The notes: generated by a model not told the origin, from the letters alone. A stretch of DNA of 64,000 nt from Gemmatimonadaceae bacterium (GCA_013813715.1 JACCRF010000177.1:1-64000), one strand, 5' to 3'; numbered from the stretch's first letter, positions 29,255 through 37,898 are shown. Program-made: numbers and translations.

Positions 29255-29449
29255 ATGACAGGAATTACGAATCCAGCGCGCGCCCCCGGGGACTCATCGG
29301 CGCTCGACGGAGGCGCGCAACACGCGCTGACGCGCGAGCAGAAGCTGGAGCTCTACTATTACATGCGTTTCACGAGGTCGCTCGAGGACTACGTGCTTCC
29401 TCAGACGGCGGACATCGTCAAGGCCGTACGGCGCCTCGCGGCCTACTGA
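29255..29449 (+). pseudogene. Internally deleted 2-oxoacid dehydrogenase E1 gene (alpha start joined to beta end)
   Basis: A 64-codon frame. Residues from LTREQKLELYYYMRFTRSLED match the conserved opening helix of E1-alpha subunits. The remainder, LEDYVLPQTADIVKAVRRLAAY, matches the usual last residues of E1-beta subunits. The join falls at a shared LED (CTCGAGGAC, 29391-29399). A fused alpha-beta E1 is expected to be about 650-700 residues and to sit directly before the E2 gene, as this frame nearly does. The catalytic thiamine-diphosphate region is entirely missing. This is either a real deletion or an assembly collapse. Confidence 0.6.
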
Positions 29450-29724
29450 TGACCGAAGGGCCGCCGGACGAGTACCGGACGACGCGATGGGTCGGAGTCG
29501 GCTGCATTACGGCGATCGCAGGCTTTTTCAGCGGCGCGATGATCGGTGTGTTCGTCGCGAAGGCCGTCGGAAGTTTTCGGGGCTGCAAGCCGCCGGCGGG
29601 GCTTCCGGCGTGCGATTGGCACCTGTATGCAGGTGTCGGTATGTTGATTGGAGTTCTGACGTTGCCGGTCCTCGCGCTCAGCCGTTTGCGGAGCTCCGAC
29701 TCGGCGGCCGGCAAATCGAACTGA
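29449..29724 (+). CDS. Small membrane protein between E1 remnant and E2
   Basis: A 91-residue protein whose ATG overlaps the stop of the E1 remnant by one base. It has two membrane helices (GVGCITAIAGFFSGAMIGVFVAKAV, and LYAGVGMLIGVLTLPVLAL) joined by a loop with two cysteines, and a short polar C-terminus. Function unknown. Its close coupling to the E1 and E2 genes suggests co-expression only. Confidence 0.6.
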   Translation: MTEGPPDEYRTTRWVGVGCITAIAGFFSGAMIGVFVAKAVGSFRGCKPPAGLPACDWHLYAGVGMLIGVLTLPVLALSRLRSSDSAAGKSN

Positions 29725-29734
29725 GGAGAACGCG

Positions 29735-31144
29735 GTGGCGCCAGTAGACATCATCATGCCCCAGATGGGCGAGTCAATAGCGGAAGGGACGCTGTCGAAG
29801 TGGCTCAAGCGCGTCGGCGACGAGGTGAAGCGTGACGAGCCGATCTTCGAGATATCCACCGACAAGGTGGATGCCGAGATTCCCGCGCCCTCGGCCGGAG
29901 TGATCAGCGAGATCCTGGTGAAGGAGGGCGAGACGGTGGCTGTGCAGACGGTCGTCGCTCGTCTGGAGACGGCGGGGGGAAAAGAGACGAGAGAGGGAAG
30001 CGGGGAGACGACAGAGACGGGATCCACCGAGAAGAGATTTGGAGGGAAGGGGCTCACGCAGCGAAGCACGGACAGCGTCGACGGGGTGGCGGCGGCCTCG
30101 GTAGCGACGGGGGGGCCCCCCAAGAGCGAATCTATGTTAGCTCCGGCCGCGACGCATAAGCCTTCTCCTGCGCCAGCAACCGCTCAGCCGCGCACCAACG
30201 GCAACTCCTTCGAAGACCGCGTGCGAACAAGGTCGTCCCCGCTAGTGCGCAAGATCGCCGCCGAGCACGGCGTCGACATTGCCGCCCTTCAGGGAAGCGG
30301 CATCGCCGGGCGCGTAACGAAGAAAGACCTGCTCGGCTTCATCGAATCGGGCGCCGCCGCCGACGCGGGTCCTTTCGCAAATGCTCCCGGTGGAACGGGC
30401 ATCGACCTCGCGCACGGACCGCCGCCTCAAGCCTGGCCCGGCGACAGAGTCGAACCCATGTCCAGGATGCGCGCGCTCATCAGCGAGCACATGGTCGTGT
30501 CGCGACGCACATCCGCGCACGTCACCTCGTTCATCGAAGTGGACTTCACCCGCGTTGCCCGCATTCGCGCCCGCGAGCGCGGCGAGTTCGAGGCGTCCAC
30601 CGGACAGAAGCTGACGTACATGCCATTCATCATCGCCAGCGTAGTCAAGGGAATTCAGGCTTTCCCGATCATGAACTCGTCAGTCGCCGGACGCGACGTT
30701 ATCTACCGCAAGCCGATCAACATCGGGATAGCCGTAGCGCTCGACTGGGGACTCATCGTACCGGTGATCAAGCGTGCCGAAGACCTTTCGGTCGCCGGCA
30801 TCACCCGCGCGCTCAACGATCTCGCCGCCCGTGCCCGCGCCAAGAAGCTGGGGCCCGAAGAGGTGCAGGACGGCACCTTCACAATCACCAACCCCGGCGT
30901 CTTCGGATCGCTGATGGGAACGCCCATCATCAACCAGCCGCAGGTCGCCATCATGGCCATCGGCACGATCGAGAAACGGCCAAAGGTAACTTCCGGCGCC
31001 GATGGAGAGGATACCATCGCGATCCGCACCTGCGCCTACTTCTCGATTTCCTTTGATCACCGCGTGATCGACGGCGCCGTCGCCGACCAGTTCCTCGCGT
31101 TCGTGAAGAAAACTATCGAGGAGTACCCGGAGACCGGAGTCTAG
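29735..31144 (+). CDS. 2-oxoacid dehydrogenase E2 (dihydrolipoamide acyltransferase)
   Basis: A 469-residue E2. It has one lipoyl domain (about residues 1-80) with lipoylated K44 in STDKVDAE, a low-complexity linker rich in Thr, Glu and Gly, a peripheral subunit-binding domain (about 170-205, SPLVRKIAAEHGVDIAALQG), and a catalytic acyltransferase domain ending with the DHRVIDGA active-site motif. It moves acyl groups from E1 to CoA in pyruvate, branched-chain or 2-oxoglutarate dehydrogenase complexes. It starts at GTG 29735 after a GAGGAGA site. E1 next door is apparently broken, and no E3 gene is in the window. Confidence 0.93.
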   Translation: MAPVDIIMPQMGESIAEGTLSKWLKRVGDEVKRDEPIFEISTDKVDAEIPAPSAGVISEILVKEGETVAVQTVVARLETAGGKETREGSGETTETGSTEKRFGGKGLTQRSTDSVDGVAAASVATGGPPKSESMLAPAATHKPSPAPATAQPRTNGNSFEDRVRTRSSPLVRKIAAEHGVDIAALQGSGIAGRVTKKDLLGFIESGAAADAGPFANAPGGTGIDLAHGPPPQAWPGDRVEPMSRMRALISEHMVVSRRTSAHVTSFIEVDFTRVARIRARERGEFEASTGQKLTYMPFIIASVVKGIQAFPIMNSSVAGRDVIYRKPINIGIAVALDWGLIVPVIKRAEDLSVAGITRALNDLAARARAKKLGPEEVQDGTFTITNPGVFGSLMGTPIINQPQVAIMAIGTIEKRPKVTSGADGEDTIAIRTCAYFSISFDHRVIDGAVADQFLAFVKKTIEEYPETGV

Positions 31145-31405
31145 ATGCCTCGCTCTCTGACCATCCAGCGAACGACAGTCCCGACGTTCGAGCGCGAGAA
31201 TTACTTCCAGCGCCTTCGGACGTCGAAGATTCACTACACCGCCGCCAACTGCCGCTTCTGGGTGTTCGAGGAAAGCGCGTTGTCCGGTGCTTTCATCGAG
31301 TTCACCGAAGCGGACGACGAGACGACGCTGACAGTGGCGCACTCCAATGCGCCGCACAGAATGCTCGATCCTACCCGCGTCTATCATGAAACGGAGATCG
31401 CGTAG
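31145..31405 (+). CDS. Small hypothetical protein downstream of E2
   Basis: An 86-residue soluble protein whose ATG follows the E2 stop immediately. It contains FERENYFQRLRTSKIHYT, NCRFWVFEE and a C-terminal DPTRVYHETEIA. It looks like a compact alpha-beta domain with no signal or membrane helix. No family recognised. Strict adjacency suggests it is expressed with the acyltransferase. Confidence 0.65.
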   Translation: MPRSLTIQRTTVPTFERENYFQRLRTSKIHYTAANCRFWVFEESALSGAFIEFTEADDETTLTVAHSNAPHRMLDPTRVYHETEIA

Positions 31406-31406
31406 C

Positions 31407-31673
31407 ATGCCCGCCAGACTCATCAGCGTCGATGGCATCAACTGGGCGGTGTTTCCATCGGGGTATATAACGCAGTACGATCAGGACGAGTTCGGTCTTT
31501 TCTTTGCCCGCGGACAGGGCGACGACCGCGAAGTCAGAGTGACCCGCTACTCGCCCCAGGGTTCGCGCTCGCGCGAGCAGTCGTTCGCGGAGCTGTCCGA
31601 CGAGCGGCTCGGCGAATTGCTGGCTCAATCACAGCCGAGCTTCACTTCGCCCGAGGCCGGCTACACCGGGTGA
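31407..31673 (+). CDS. Small hypothetical protein
   Basis: From ATG 31407, one base after the previous stop, this is an 88-residue soluble protein: MPARLISVDGINWAVFPSG, then DQDEFGLFFARG and VRVTRYSPQGSRSREQSF. An acidic C-terminal helix (ELSDERLGELLAQSQ) ends it. It overlaps the next gene by four bases (GTGA). No family is recognised; lineage-specific companion proteins are common in such overlapping strings. Confidence 0.65.
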   Translation: MPARLISVDGINWAVFPSGYITQYDQDEFGLFFARGQGDDREVRVTRYSPQGSRSREQSFAELSDERLGELLAQSQPSFTSPEAGYTG

Positions 31674-32533
31674 CCGCTCCGAGGGCGGCCCTGCCGCCGG
31701 GCGAGGTCGATCTGCACATGCACTCGACCGCCTCGGACGGTTCGCTTCCGCCCAGCCAGGTCATCGCCGCCGCGAGCGCCGCTCGGCTGGCCGCCGTGGC
31801 GCTCACCGATCACGACACGATGGCAGGCGTTGCCGAGGCTGCGGAGACGGGGCGACGGCTCGGCGTGCGGGTGATACGCGGTGTCGAGCTGAGCGCGCAT
31901 CACGGCGCGCGCGAGATTCACGTTCTTGCCCTGCACATCTCGCGTCCGGCGATCATCGAGTCACGCCTCATCGAATTCCGTGAGGCGCGGGAGCGGCGCG
32001 CCGTGTTGATCGTCGGCCGACTGCGCGCTCTCGGCGCGGCTGTCGATGTCGACGCCGTGATGCAGGAGGCGGCGGGGGGTGCCGTGGGCCGGCCGCACAT
32101 TGCCCGCGCGCTCATTCGGGGTGGATTCGTTCGCGATTCGCGCGAGGCGTTTGAGCGGTATTTGGGAGCTGGGCGCGCCGCGTTCGTGCCCAAGCAGCGT
32201 CTCGAGGTCCGCGACGCGATCGCGCTCACCCATTCGGCCGGCGGGCTCGCGGTATGGGCACATCCGGGAGCGGAATGTCGCCGGGCGCGGCTGGAGCCAC
32301 TTGTCGGGATGGGGCTCGACGGCGTCGAGGTCAGGCATCCGGGTCACCTCGCGGAAGACGTAAGCCGAATCGCGGCGCTCGCCGATTTCTTGGGACTGTT
32401 GCCGAGCGGAGGATCTGATTGGCATGGCTCTCTTGAGGGGCCGCGGTCGATCGGAAGCATGCACATTCCGGCGCACTGGCTCGAGCGCCAGGATGAGGCG
32501 GCCGCGAAGAGAATCGCGGCCGAAGTCGCGTGA
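31670..32533 (+). CDS. PHP-domain phosphoesterase (TrpH/YciV-like)
   Basis: A 287-residue PHP-fold metal-dependent phosphoesterase. Metal-binding motifs in order: DLHMHSTASDGSL near the N-terminus, LTDHDTMAG, GVELSA, the AHPGAE region in the second half, and GGSDWHG near the end. Relatives such as YciV/RNase AM and other TrpH-type proteins act on nucleoside 3',5'-bisphosphates and short RNA 5' ends. GTG start overlaps the previous stop, and its last bases overlap the next start. Confidence 0.85.
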   Translation: MTAPRAALPPGEVDLHMHSTASDGSLPPSQVIAAASAARLAAVALTDHDTMAGVAEAAETGRRLGVRVIRGVELSAHHGAREIHVLALHISRPAIIESRLIEFREARERRAVLIVGRLRALGAAVDVDAVMQEAAGGAVGRPHIARALIRGGFVRDSREAFERYLGAGRAAFVPKQRLEVRDAIALTHSAGGLAVWAHPGAECRRARLEPLVGMGLDGVEVRHPGHLAEDVSRIAALADFLGLLPSGGSDWHGSLEGPRSIGSMHIPAHWLERQDEAAAKRIAAEVA

Positions 32534-33258
32534 AGCTCGTCGGCCGCACAGCCCTCGTCACCGGTGCCGGCCACCGCCTCGGTCGCACGCTGGCCGTGGC
32601 GCTCGGGCGCGAAGGCATGCGGGTGGCGGTTCACTTTAACGCTGCGAGCGAAGGGGCGGACGAAACGCGCGAGTTGGTTGAGAAAGCCGGTGGGAGTGGG
32701 AAGCTGTTTCAGCGCGACCTCACCGAGGCTGATGGCCCGAAGGGGCTTGTCAAAGCGGTGGCCGACGAGATGGGCGGTCTCGCAGTCGTGATTAACTCGG
32801 CAGCGGTGATGTTGAGAACGCCCATGGGAGAAGTCACTGTCGCGGATTGGGACGCCATGTTTGCGCTCAACCTCAGGGCGCCCTTTTTCATCGCGCAGGC
32901 AGCGGCGAAGTTCATGCCGGATGGTGGAACGATCGTGAACATCGCGGACCTGGCTGCATTCGAATCGTGGCCAGCGTACGTGCCTCACGCGATATCCAAG
33001 GCCGGAATCGTGAAGATGACGGCGGCTCTTGCCCGCGTGCTCGCGCCGTCCATTCGTGTTAACGGTATCGCTCCGGGAGCGGTGCTACTGCCCGCCGACT
33101 GGAACGACGAAGCGTCGGTGAGACTTGCGGCAACAACGCCGCTCGGCCGGCTCGGCGATCCGCAGGATGTAGTCGAGGCGATGCTGTACCTGCTGCGCGC
33201 AGATTACGTGACCGGTGAGACGCTGATTGTCGACGGCGGCCGGCACATTCGGAAATGA
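32530..33258 (+). CDS. Short-chain dehydrogenase/reductase, pteridine-reductase-like, with altered active site
   Basis: A 242-residue SDR. The cofactor motif is TGAGHRLG (residues 11-18), the TGxxxRxG form typical of PTR1/FolM-type pteridine reductases, and the position of the usual catalytic Ser is D140 (VNIADLAAFE), again as in PTR1. The expected YxxxK reads H153-A-I-S-K157, so the catalytic Tyr is His. The fold otherwise ends normally (GETLIVDGG). It could be a reductase with changed chemistry or a binding protein. GTG start overlaps the PHP gene, and its stop overlaps the next ATG. Confidence 0.83.
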   Translation: MKLVGRTALVTGAGHRLGRTLAVALGREGMRVAVHFNAASEGADETRELVEKAGGSGKLFQRDLTEADGPKGLVKAVADEMGGLAVVINSAAVMLRTPMGEVTVADWDAMFALNLRAPFFIAQAAAKFMPDGGTIVNIADLAAFESWPAYVPHAISKAGIVKMTAALARVLAPSIRVNGIAPGAVLLPADWNDEASVRLAATTPLGRLGDPQDVVEAMLYLLRADYVTGETLIVDGGRHIRK

Positions 33259-34043
33259 CCGGCGTGGCGGGGGCGATGCCGGCCAGGACCGGTCATGACT
33301 ACGGAACGATCGTGATCGTCGGCGGCGGATGCTATGGTTCACAGTACGTGCGCCAGCTGGGACGCGCGAGCCTGGCCGGGGTCGTGACCTGGAAGCGAAT
33401 GCTCGTCGTTGATCACGACCCCGACTGCCGGGTTGCCCGGTCGGCAGACCTCGATCCAAAGTGGTTCGAGTCGGCCGCGCCGGAGCTACGATGCGATCAC
33501 TGGACGTCTTTTTTCGCGGATTACCTTTCGCGGTGGGCAACCGCGACGGATTCCAATCCTTCCGATGCAATCGTGCCGTCGCCCCTCATGCCACACCTGA
33601 TGTATCAATGGCTCCGCGACAGGGCAGTCGAGCGCTGGCCGGGGCGTTCGATCAGTACAGCGCCGCTCGACTCCCCGCTTCCGACGCCGTGGCAGCGTGC
33701 ATCGCCCGACGGAACACATTACGCGAGCTTCGCTGAGTGGACATGTCCCGTGAACTGCATCGAGCCCGACCGCTGTCCGCACACGCGAGGTGCCAGAACA
33801 TGGACGATGCCGCGCGCGATCGAGGACTATGCGCATTCGCGGCGGGCGGCGGGCCAGGATTTGACGGGGCCCTTCGTGTTCCACTGCACGCACCGGGCGT
33901 ACGGCGTTGGGATGCTCGACACGTCGGCGGTGATCGCCGCAGACGCCGCCGTGCGTGAGCGCGGTGACCGAGGGGCAGCCGACGTGCTCGTGGGCACCGT
34001 GTCCCATTGTCACGGTGCGCTTAACCTGTTGAGCATCCGTTGA
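33255..34043 (+). CDS. Unknown protein with Rossmann-like start and Cys/His clusters
   Basis: A 262-residue soluble protein. It opens with a dinucleotide-binding-like strand and turn (GTIVIVGGGCYGSQYVRQL). Its second half has an unusual set of Cys and His residues: WTCPVNCIEPDRCPHTRG, then FVFHCTHRAYG and VSHCHGALN near the C-terminus. These could bind a metal or Fe-S cluster. I do not recognise the family. The start overlaps the SDR stop by four bases, so it ends an overlapping string beginning at the E2 gene. The following 200 bp (34044-34243) shows no gene. Confidence 0.7.
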   Translation: MTGVAGAMPARTGHDYGTIVIVGGGCYGSQYVRQLGRASLAGVVTWKRMLVVDHDPDCRVARSADLDPKWFESAAPELRCDHWTSFFADYLSRWATATDSNPSDAIVPSPLMPHLMYQWLRDRAVERWPGRSISTAPLDSPLPTPWQRASPDGTHYASFAEWTCPVNCIEPDRCPHTRGARTWTMPRAIEDYAHSRRAAGQDLTGPFVFHCTHRAYGVGMLDTSAVIAADAAVRERGDRGAADVLVGTVSHCHGALNLLSIR

Positions 34044-34243
34044 TTGGGACGAGGGGATGACGGCGCTGGCGGGCGCCGTGACAGTGCTCGGTTGCCGGAA
34101 GGAAGACGCGCACGAGGGCCTTGCCGCCATGTGGGCACGTCGACTTGTGCCGGTAGGATGGATACTACCCCGATGGCCGGTACCAGCCGTCCCAGGTTAG
34201 GATTCATCCACGACCACCACCCCCTCCAGCGAGGCCTCTGATA

Positions 34244-35254
34244 TTGTCCCAAAGTCGTGATTTCGGCGAAACCTACGACGTGATCATCGTCGGTGCGGGT
34301 CCGGCGGGCATGACGGCCGCCATGTACGCCGGCCGCTCAATGCTCAGGACGATTGTCCTGGAGCGCGGGGTGTCCGGAGGCGAGCTGCTCAACACCGAGA
34401 TCATCGAGGACTACCCCGGGTTCGAGCACATCGAAGGGTGGGACCTTGCCCAGAAGTTCGAGAGTCACGCGAAAAAGTTCGGAGCCGAGTTCGTGCAGGA
34501 GACGGTACTCACTCTGACGAAGCTGACCGACGGGGCGTTCAAGGGATTGTTCGAGGCTGCGACTGAGAGCGGCAACTCATACCTTGCGCGAACCGCAATC
34601 GTCACGTCGGGCGGAACGCCGATAAAGTTGAACGTGCCGGGCGAGCTCGAGTACGCAGGCAAGGGAGTCAGTTACTGCGCGATATGCGACGGCGCCTTCT
34701 TCAAGGGGCACACTCTCGCGGTCGTCGGCGGCGGCGACGCGGCGGTCGAAGAGAGCGACTTCCTCACCCGCTACGGCCAGAAAGTCTATCTGATTCACCG
34801 TCGTGAGGAGCTTCGCGCCTCGAAGATCCTTCAGAAGCGGCTATTCGAGAATCCCAAGATCGAGGTGATCTGGAACTCCGTCGTCGAAAAGATCGAGGCG
34901 GACGAACAAGGGCTCGTGAACAACATCGTTCTGCGCGATGTGAATACGCATGCGGCTCGTAACCTCGCGGCGACCGGTATATTCGTCTTCATCGGTTTCA
35001 GGCCGAACACCGGCATCATCGTTGGTCACGTGGATCACGACGAGATGGGCTACGTGCGGACTGACATGAACATGGAAACGTCGATCAAGGGTCTGTTTGC
35101 CGCGGGAGACGTCCGGGTTCAGCTTACGCGGCAGATCACGACCGCGGCCGGCGACGGAACGACCGCAGCGATTGCTGCGGAAAAGTATCTGGCGGCGATG
35201 CGGCGGCAGGGAGACGAGCCGGAGATAGTCGCGACCGGGGGGTACGCGGTTTGA
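34244..35254 (+). CDS. trxB: Thioredoxin-disulfide reductase
   Basis: A 336-residue FAD/NADPH flavoprotein that reduces thioredoxin. FAD-binding GAGPAGMTAAMYAGR is near the N-terminus, the redox-active pair is CAIC at residues 145-148, the NADPH fold has GGGDAAVEESDFL, and the second FAD motif is GLFAAGDVR. A TTG start at 34244 is used because homology begins just after it. Together with trxC and the peroxiredoxin it completes a thiol-peroxidase chain within the window, though not in one operon. Overlaps the next start by four bases. Confidence 0.93.
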   Translation: MSQSRDFGETYDVIIVGAGPAGMTAAMYAGRSMLRTIVLERGVSGGELLNTEIIEDYPGFEHIEGWDLAQKFESHAKKFGAEFVQETVLTLTKLTDGAFKGLFEAATESGNSYLARTAIVTSGGTPIKLNVPGELEYAGKGVSYCAICDGAFFKGHTLAVVGGGDAAVEESDFLTRYGQKVYLIHRREELRASKILQKRLFENPKIEVIWNSVVEKIEADEQGLVNNIVLRDVNTHAARNLAATGIFVFIGFRPNTGIIVGHVDHDEMGYVRTDMNMETSIKGLFAAGDVRVQLTRQITTAAGDGTTAAIAAEKYLAAMRRQGDEPEIVATGGYAV

Positions 35255-35895
35255 TAGTCACCCAGATCACGGTCGGCGCGTTCCAGGAGAACTGCTACGT
35301 GGTGGCGGACCCCGATGGCGAGGCCACGGCGATCGTCGATCCCGGCAGTGAGGGCGACCGGATCATCGCCGAGGTGGAGAGGATGGGCCGGCATCCCGAG
35401 GCGATCTGGATCACGCATGCGCACGTCGACCACATCGGTGCGATCGCCGCTGTGAAGCGGCGATGGGATGTTCCTGTATATCTGCACCCACTCGACAAAC
35501 CCCTGTACCGCGTCGGGGGCCGCCAGGCGCAGTTGTACGGTGTCCCCTACGAGGAGCCGCCGGATGCCGACCGGGAGTTTGCGGATGGCGAAACGCTGCG
35601 GCTCGGCGGCCTCGAATTGTCGGTGATGCACGTCCCAGGACACGCCCCTGGTCACGTCATGATTCACGGACATGGCAATGCGATCACCGGCGACTGCCTG
35701 TTCGCCGGTTCCATCGGAAGGACCGATCTTCCGTTTTCCAATCCGGCGCATCTCGAGGCATCGCTCAAGCGGATCGTGGCACTTCCCCCGGAGACCGTTG
35801 TGCATCCCGGTCACGGAGACATCACCACGATCGGCGAGGAGCGCGTCTCGAATCCCTTCATCAATGGCACGGCACGGATCGTCCGGCCGACATGA
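35251..35895 (+). CDS. Metallo-beta-lactamase-fold hydrolase (glyoxalase II-like)
   Basis: A 214-residue MBL-fold protein with the dinuclear metal motif THAHVDHIGAI, a later HVPGHAPGHVMI, GDCLFAGSIGRTD, and HPGHGD near the C-terminus. The layout is that of short YcbL-type glyoxalase II-like thioesterases. The C-terminal helical substrate domain of full glyoxalase II is lacking. Start TTG 35251 overlaps the trxB stop. Confidence 0.88.
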   Translation: MIVTQITVGAFQENCYVVADPDGEATAIVDPGSEGDRIIAEVERMGRHPEAIWITHAHVDHIGAIAAVKRRWDVPVYLHPLDKPLYRVGGRQAQLYGVPYEEPPDADREFADGETLRLGGLELSVMHVPGHAPGHVMIHGHGNAITGDCLFAGSIGRTDLPFSNPAHLEASLKRIVALPPETVVHPGHGDITTIGEERVSNPFINGTARIVRPT

Positions 35896-35911
35896 CTTCG
35901 GAATTCAGCCG

Positions 35912-37339
35912 ATGACAGAGACCACACGTTTGGAGAAGGATCCGCTCGGAGACCTTGCCGTACCGGGCTCGGCCCTCTACGGAGTCCAGACTTTGCGGGC
36001 AGTCCAGAACTTTCCGATCAGCGGGCTGAAGCCGCTGCCGGCGTTCGTCGACGCGACGGTGCGCATCAAGAGGGCGGCTGCGATCACGCACAAGCAGACA
36101 GGACGACTCGACGCCGGGCTCGCCGACGCGATCGTCGCCGCCGCTGACGAAATACTGGGCGGCCAGCATCGCGACCAGTTCGTCGTTGACGTGTTTCAGG
36201 CGGGGGCTGGCACGTCGCACAACATGAACACCAACGAAGTGCTCGCGAACCGCGCCAACGAGATCCTCGGCAAGCCGCGCGGCGAGTACAGGCCGGTGCA
36301 TCCGAACGATCACGTCAACATGGCGCAATCGACTAACGACGTGATACCGACTGCGATCCGCCTCGCGTGCGTCACCGAGCTGCCCAAACTGGTATCCGCG
36401 TTCGACAAACTGGCCTCGGCGTTCGAGAACAAGGGGCGCGAGTTCGACGATGTGATGAAGGCTGGCCGCACGCACCTTCAGGACGCGATGCCGATCAGGC
36501 TCGGCCAGGAGTTCAAGGCGTACGCGGGCTCGCTCCGCCGGTGCGTCCGCCGTGTGGAGCAGGCGGCCGACTACCTTCGCGATCTCGGAATCGGGGGGAG
36601 CGCCGTCGGCACCGGCGTCAATGTCGAGCCTGACTATCCGGCGCTGATGGTTGCCTCCCTTCGTGAGATGACCGGTGTCGAGCTGCGCGAGGGCGAGGAT
36701 CGCATCCAGTTGATGCAGAGCATGGGCGACGCGGCCGCATTCAGCTCACAGCTCAAGGTTCTCGCGCTTGACCTCAGCAAGGTCGCGAGCGATCTCCGCC
36801 TGCTGGCGAGCGGACCGCGTACCGGGCTCGACGAAGTACGCCTGCCGGCGGTTCAGCCGGGCTCCTCCATCATGCCCGGCAAGGTCAATCCGTCAATTCC
36901 GGAGATGGTCAACCAGGTCTGTTTTCAGGTGATCGGAAACGACGCGTGCGTGGCCATCTCGGCGGAACACGGACAGCTCGAGCTGAACGTGATGATGCCG
37001 GTGATCGCGTACAACGTACTGCTCTCGATGCAGATCCTCACGAACGCGGCGGAGACATTCACGGAGCGATGCGTGCGTGGGATCGAGGCAAACGCTGCTC
37101 AGTGCGCGTACTGGGTCGAGCGCTCCGCTGCGCTGGCGACCGCGCTCGCTCCTCAGATCGGCTACGCCAGGGCGGCCGATCTCAGCAAGCAATCGGTGAA
37201 GGAGAACGTGCTCATCCGCGAGTTGGTGAAGCGCGAGCAGGTGCTGCCGGAGGCGGAGATCGACAAGGTGCTCGATCTTCGGAAGATGACCGAGATTGGG
37301 GTTCCGGGCGGCACGCACGGGGGCGTCGCGGGGGGGTAG
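35912..37339 (+). CDS. aspA: Aspartate ammonia-lyase
   Basis: A 475-residue member of the fumarase/aspartase superfamily, which deaminates aspartate to fumarate. The superfamily signature GSSIMPGKVN is at residues 317-326. What follows it, PSIPEMVNQVCFQVIGND, has the aspartase-type sequence rather than the fumarase C type (which has TQCEA). Other motifs are AGTSHNMNTNEVLANRA and GRTHLQDAMPIRLGQEF. Start ATG 35912; a longer open frame upstream overlaps the hydrolase gene. Confidence 0.9.
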   Translation: MTETTRLEKDPLGDLAVPGSALYGVQTLRAVQNFPISGLKPLPAFVDATVRIKRAAAITHKQTGRLDAGLADAIVAAADEILGGQHRDQFVVDVFQAGAGTSHNMNTNEVLANRANEILGKPRGEYRPVHPNDHVNMAQSTNDVIPTAIRLACVTELPKLVSAFDKLASAFENKGREFDDVMKAGRTHLQDAMPIRLGQEFKAYAGSLRRCVRRVEQAADYLRDLGIGGSAVGTGVNVEPDYPALMVASLREMTGVELREGEDRIQLMQSMGDAAAFSSQLKVLALDLSKVASDLRLLASGPRTGLDEVRLPAVQPGSSIMPGKVNPSIPEMVNQVCFQVIGNDACVAISAEHGQLELNVMMPVIAYNVLLSMQILTNAAETFTERCVRGIEANAAQCAYWVERSAALATALAPQIGYARAADLSKQSVKENVLIRELVKREQVLPEAEIDKVLDLRKMTEIGVPGGTHGGVAGG

Positions 37340-37430
37340 CCGCCGGGAAAGACAAGCCTGTACTTCGTGCTTGGCCCGTTCCACCACGGTCGCACTTGTC
37401 GTTGGCGATCACTCTCCGTATCCTCATAGC

Positions 37431-37889
37431 ATGCGCATCACCACCTGGGCCGAGTACGGCGTTATATGCGCGCTGCATCTGGCGCGCCGGACGACCGAGG
37501 GGCCGGTGACGGGACGCGAAATCGCGGCGAGGGAGCGGCTTCCCGCCGATTACGTCGAGCAGATACTGCTTCGCATGCGGCGCGCTGGCGTGATAAAGAG
37601 CACGCGTGGTGCCCGCGGGGGGTATATGCTGGCCCGAGCGCCGGAAGAGATATCGATTCGCGCCGTGATTCACGCATCGGAGTTGGAGACGTTCGATCTC
37701 CATTGTGTCAGCCATCCTGTCGAAACCGACAGGTGCGCCGCTTCGCACAACTGCAGCATTCGCCCGGTGTGGGTGCTTCTCCAGACGAAGATTGACGATG
37801 TCCTGGAAAGCGTCTGCCTCGCCGACCTGCTGCACGATGAGCCGGCTGTCCGGGTGAAAGTCGGACTGCCGATACTGGAGCACGTCTAG
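37431..37889 (+). CDS. Rrf2-family transcriptional regulator, probable Fe-S sensor
   Basis: A 152-residue Rrf2 winged-helix protein: MRITTWAEYGVICALHLAR, IAARERLPADYVEQIL, and RGARGGYMLAR match the family. Three cysteines follow in the region where IscR and NsrR bind a cluster (HCVSHP, RCAASHNC), with wider than usual spacing between the first and the second. A typical role is repression of iron-sulfur, redox or nitric-oxide stress genes. It sits alone between aspA and a secreted protein, which it may or may not control. Confidence 0.88.
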   Translation: MRITTWAEYGVICALHLARRTTEGPVTGREIAARERLPADYVEQILLRMRRAGVIKSTRGARGGYMLARAPEEISIRAVIHASELETFDLHCVSHPVETDRCAASHNCSIRPVWVLLQTKIDDVLESVCLADLLHDEPAVRVKVGLPILEHV

Positions 37890-37898
37890 CCGGACGTG

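Noticed and set aside
34044-34243. Small genes in the 200-bp gap before trxB
   Set aside because: Open frames on both strands are Arg/Pro-rich shadows without start signals or recognisable sequence.
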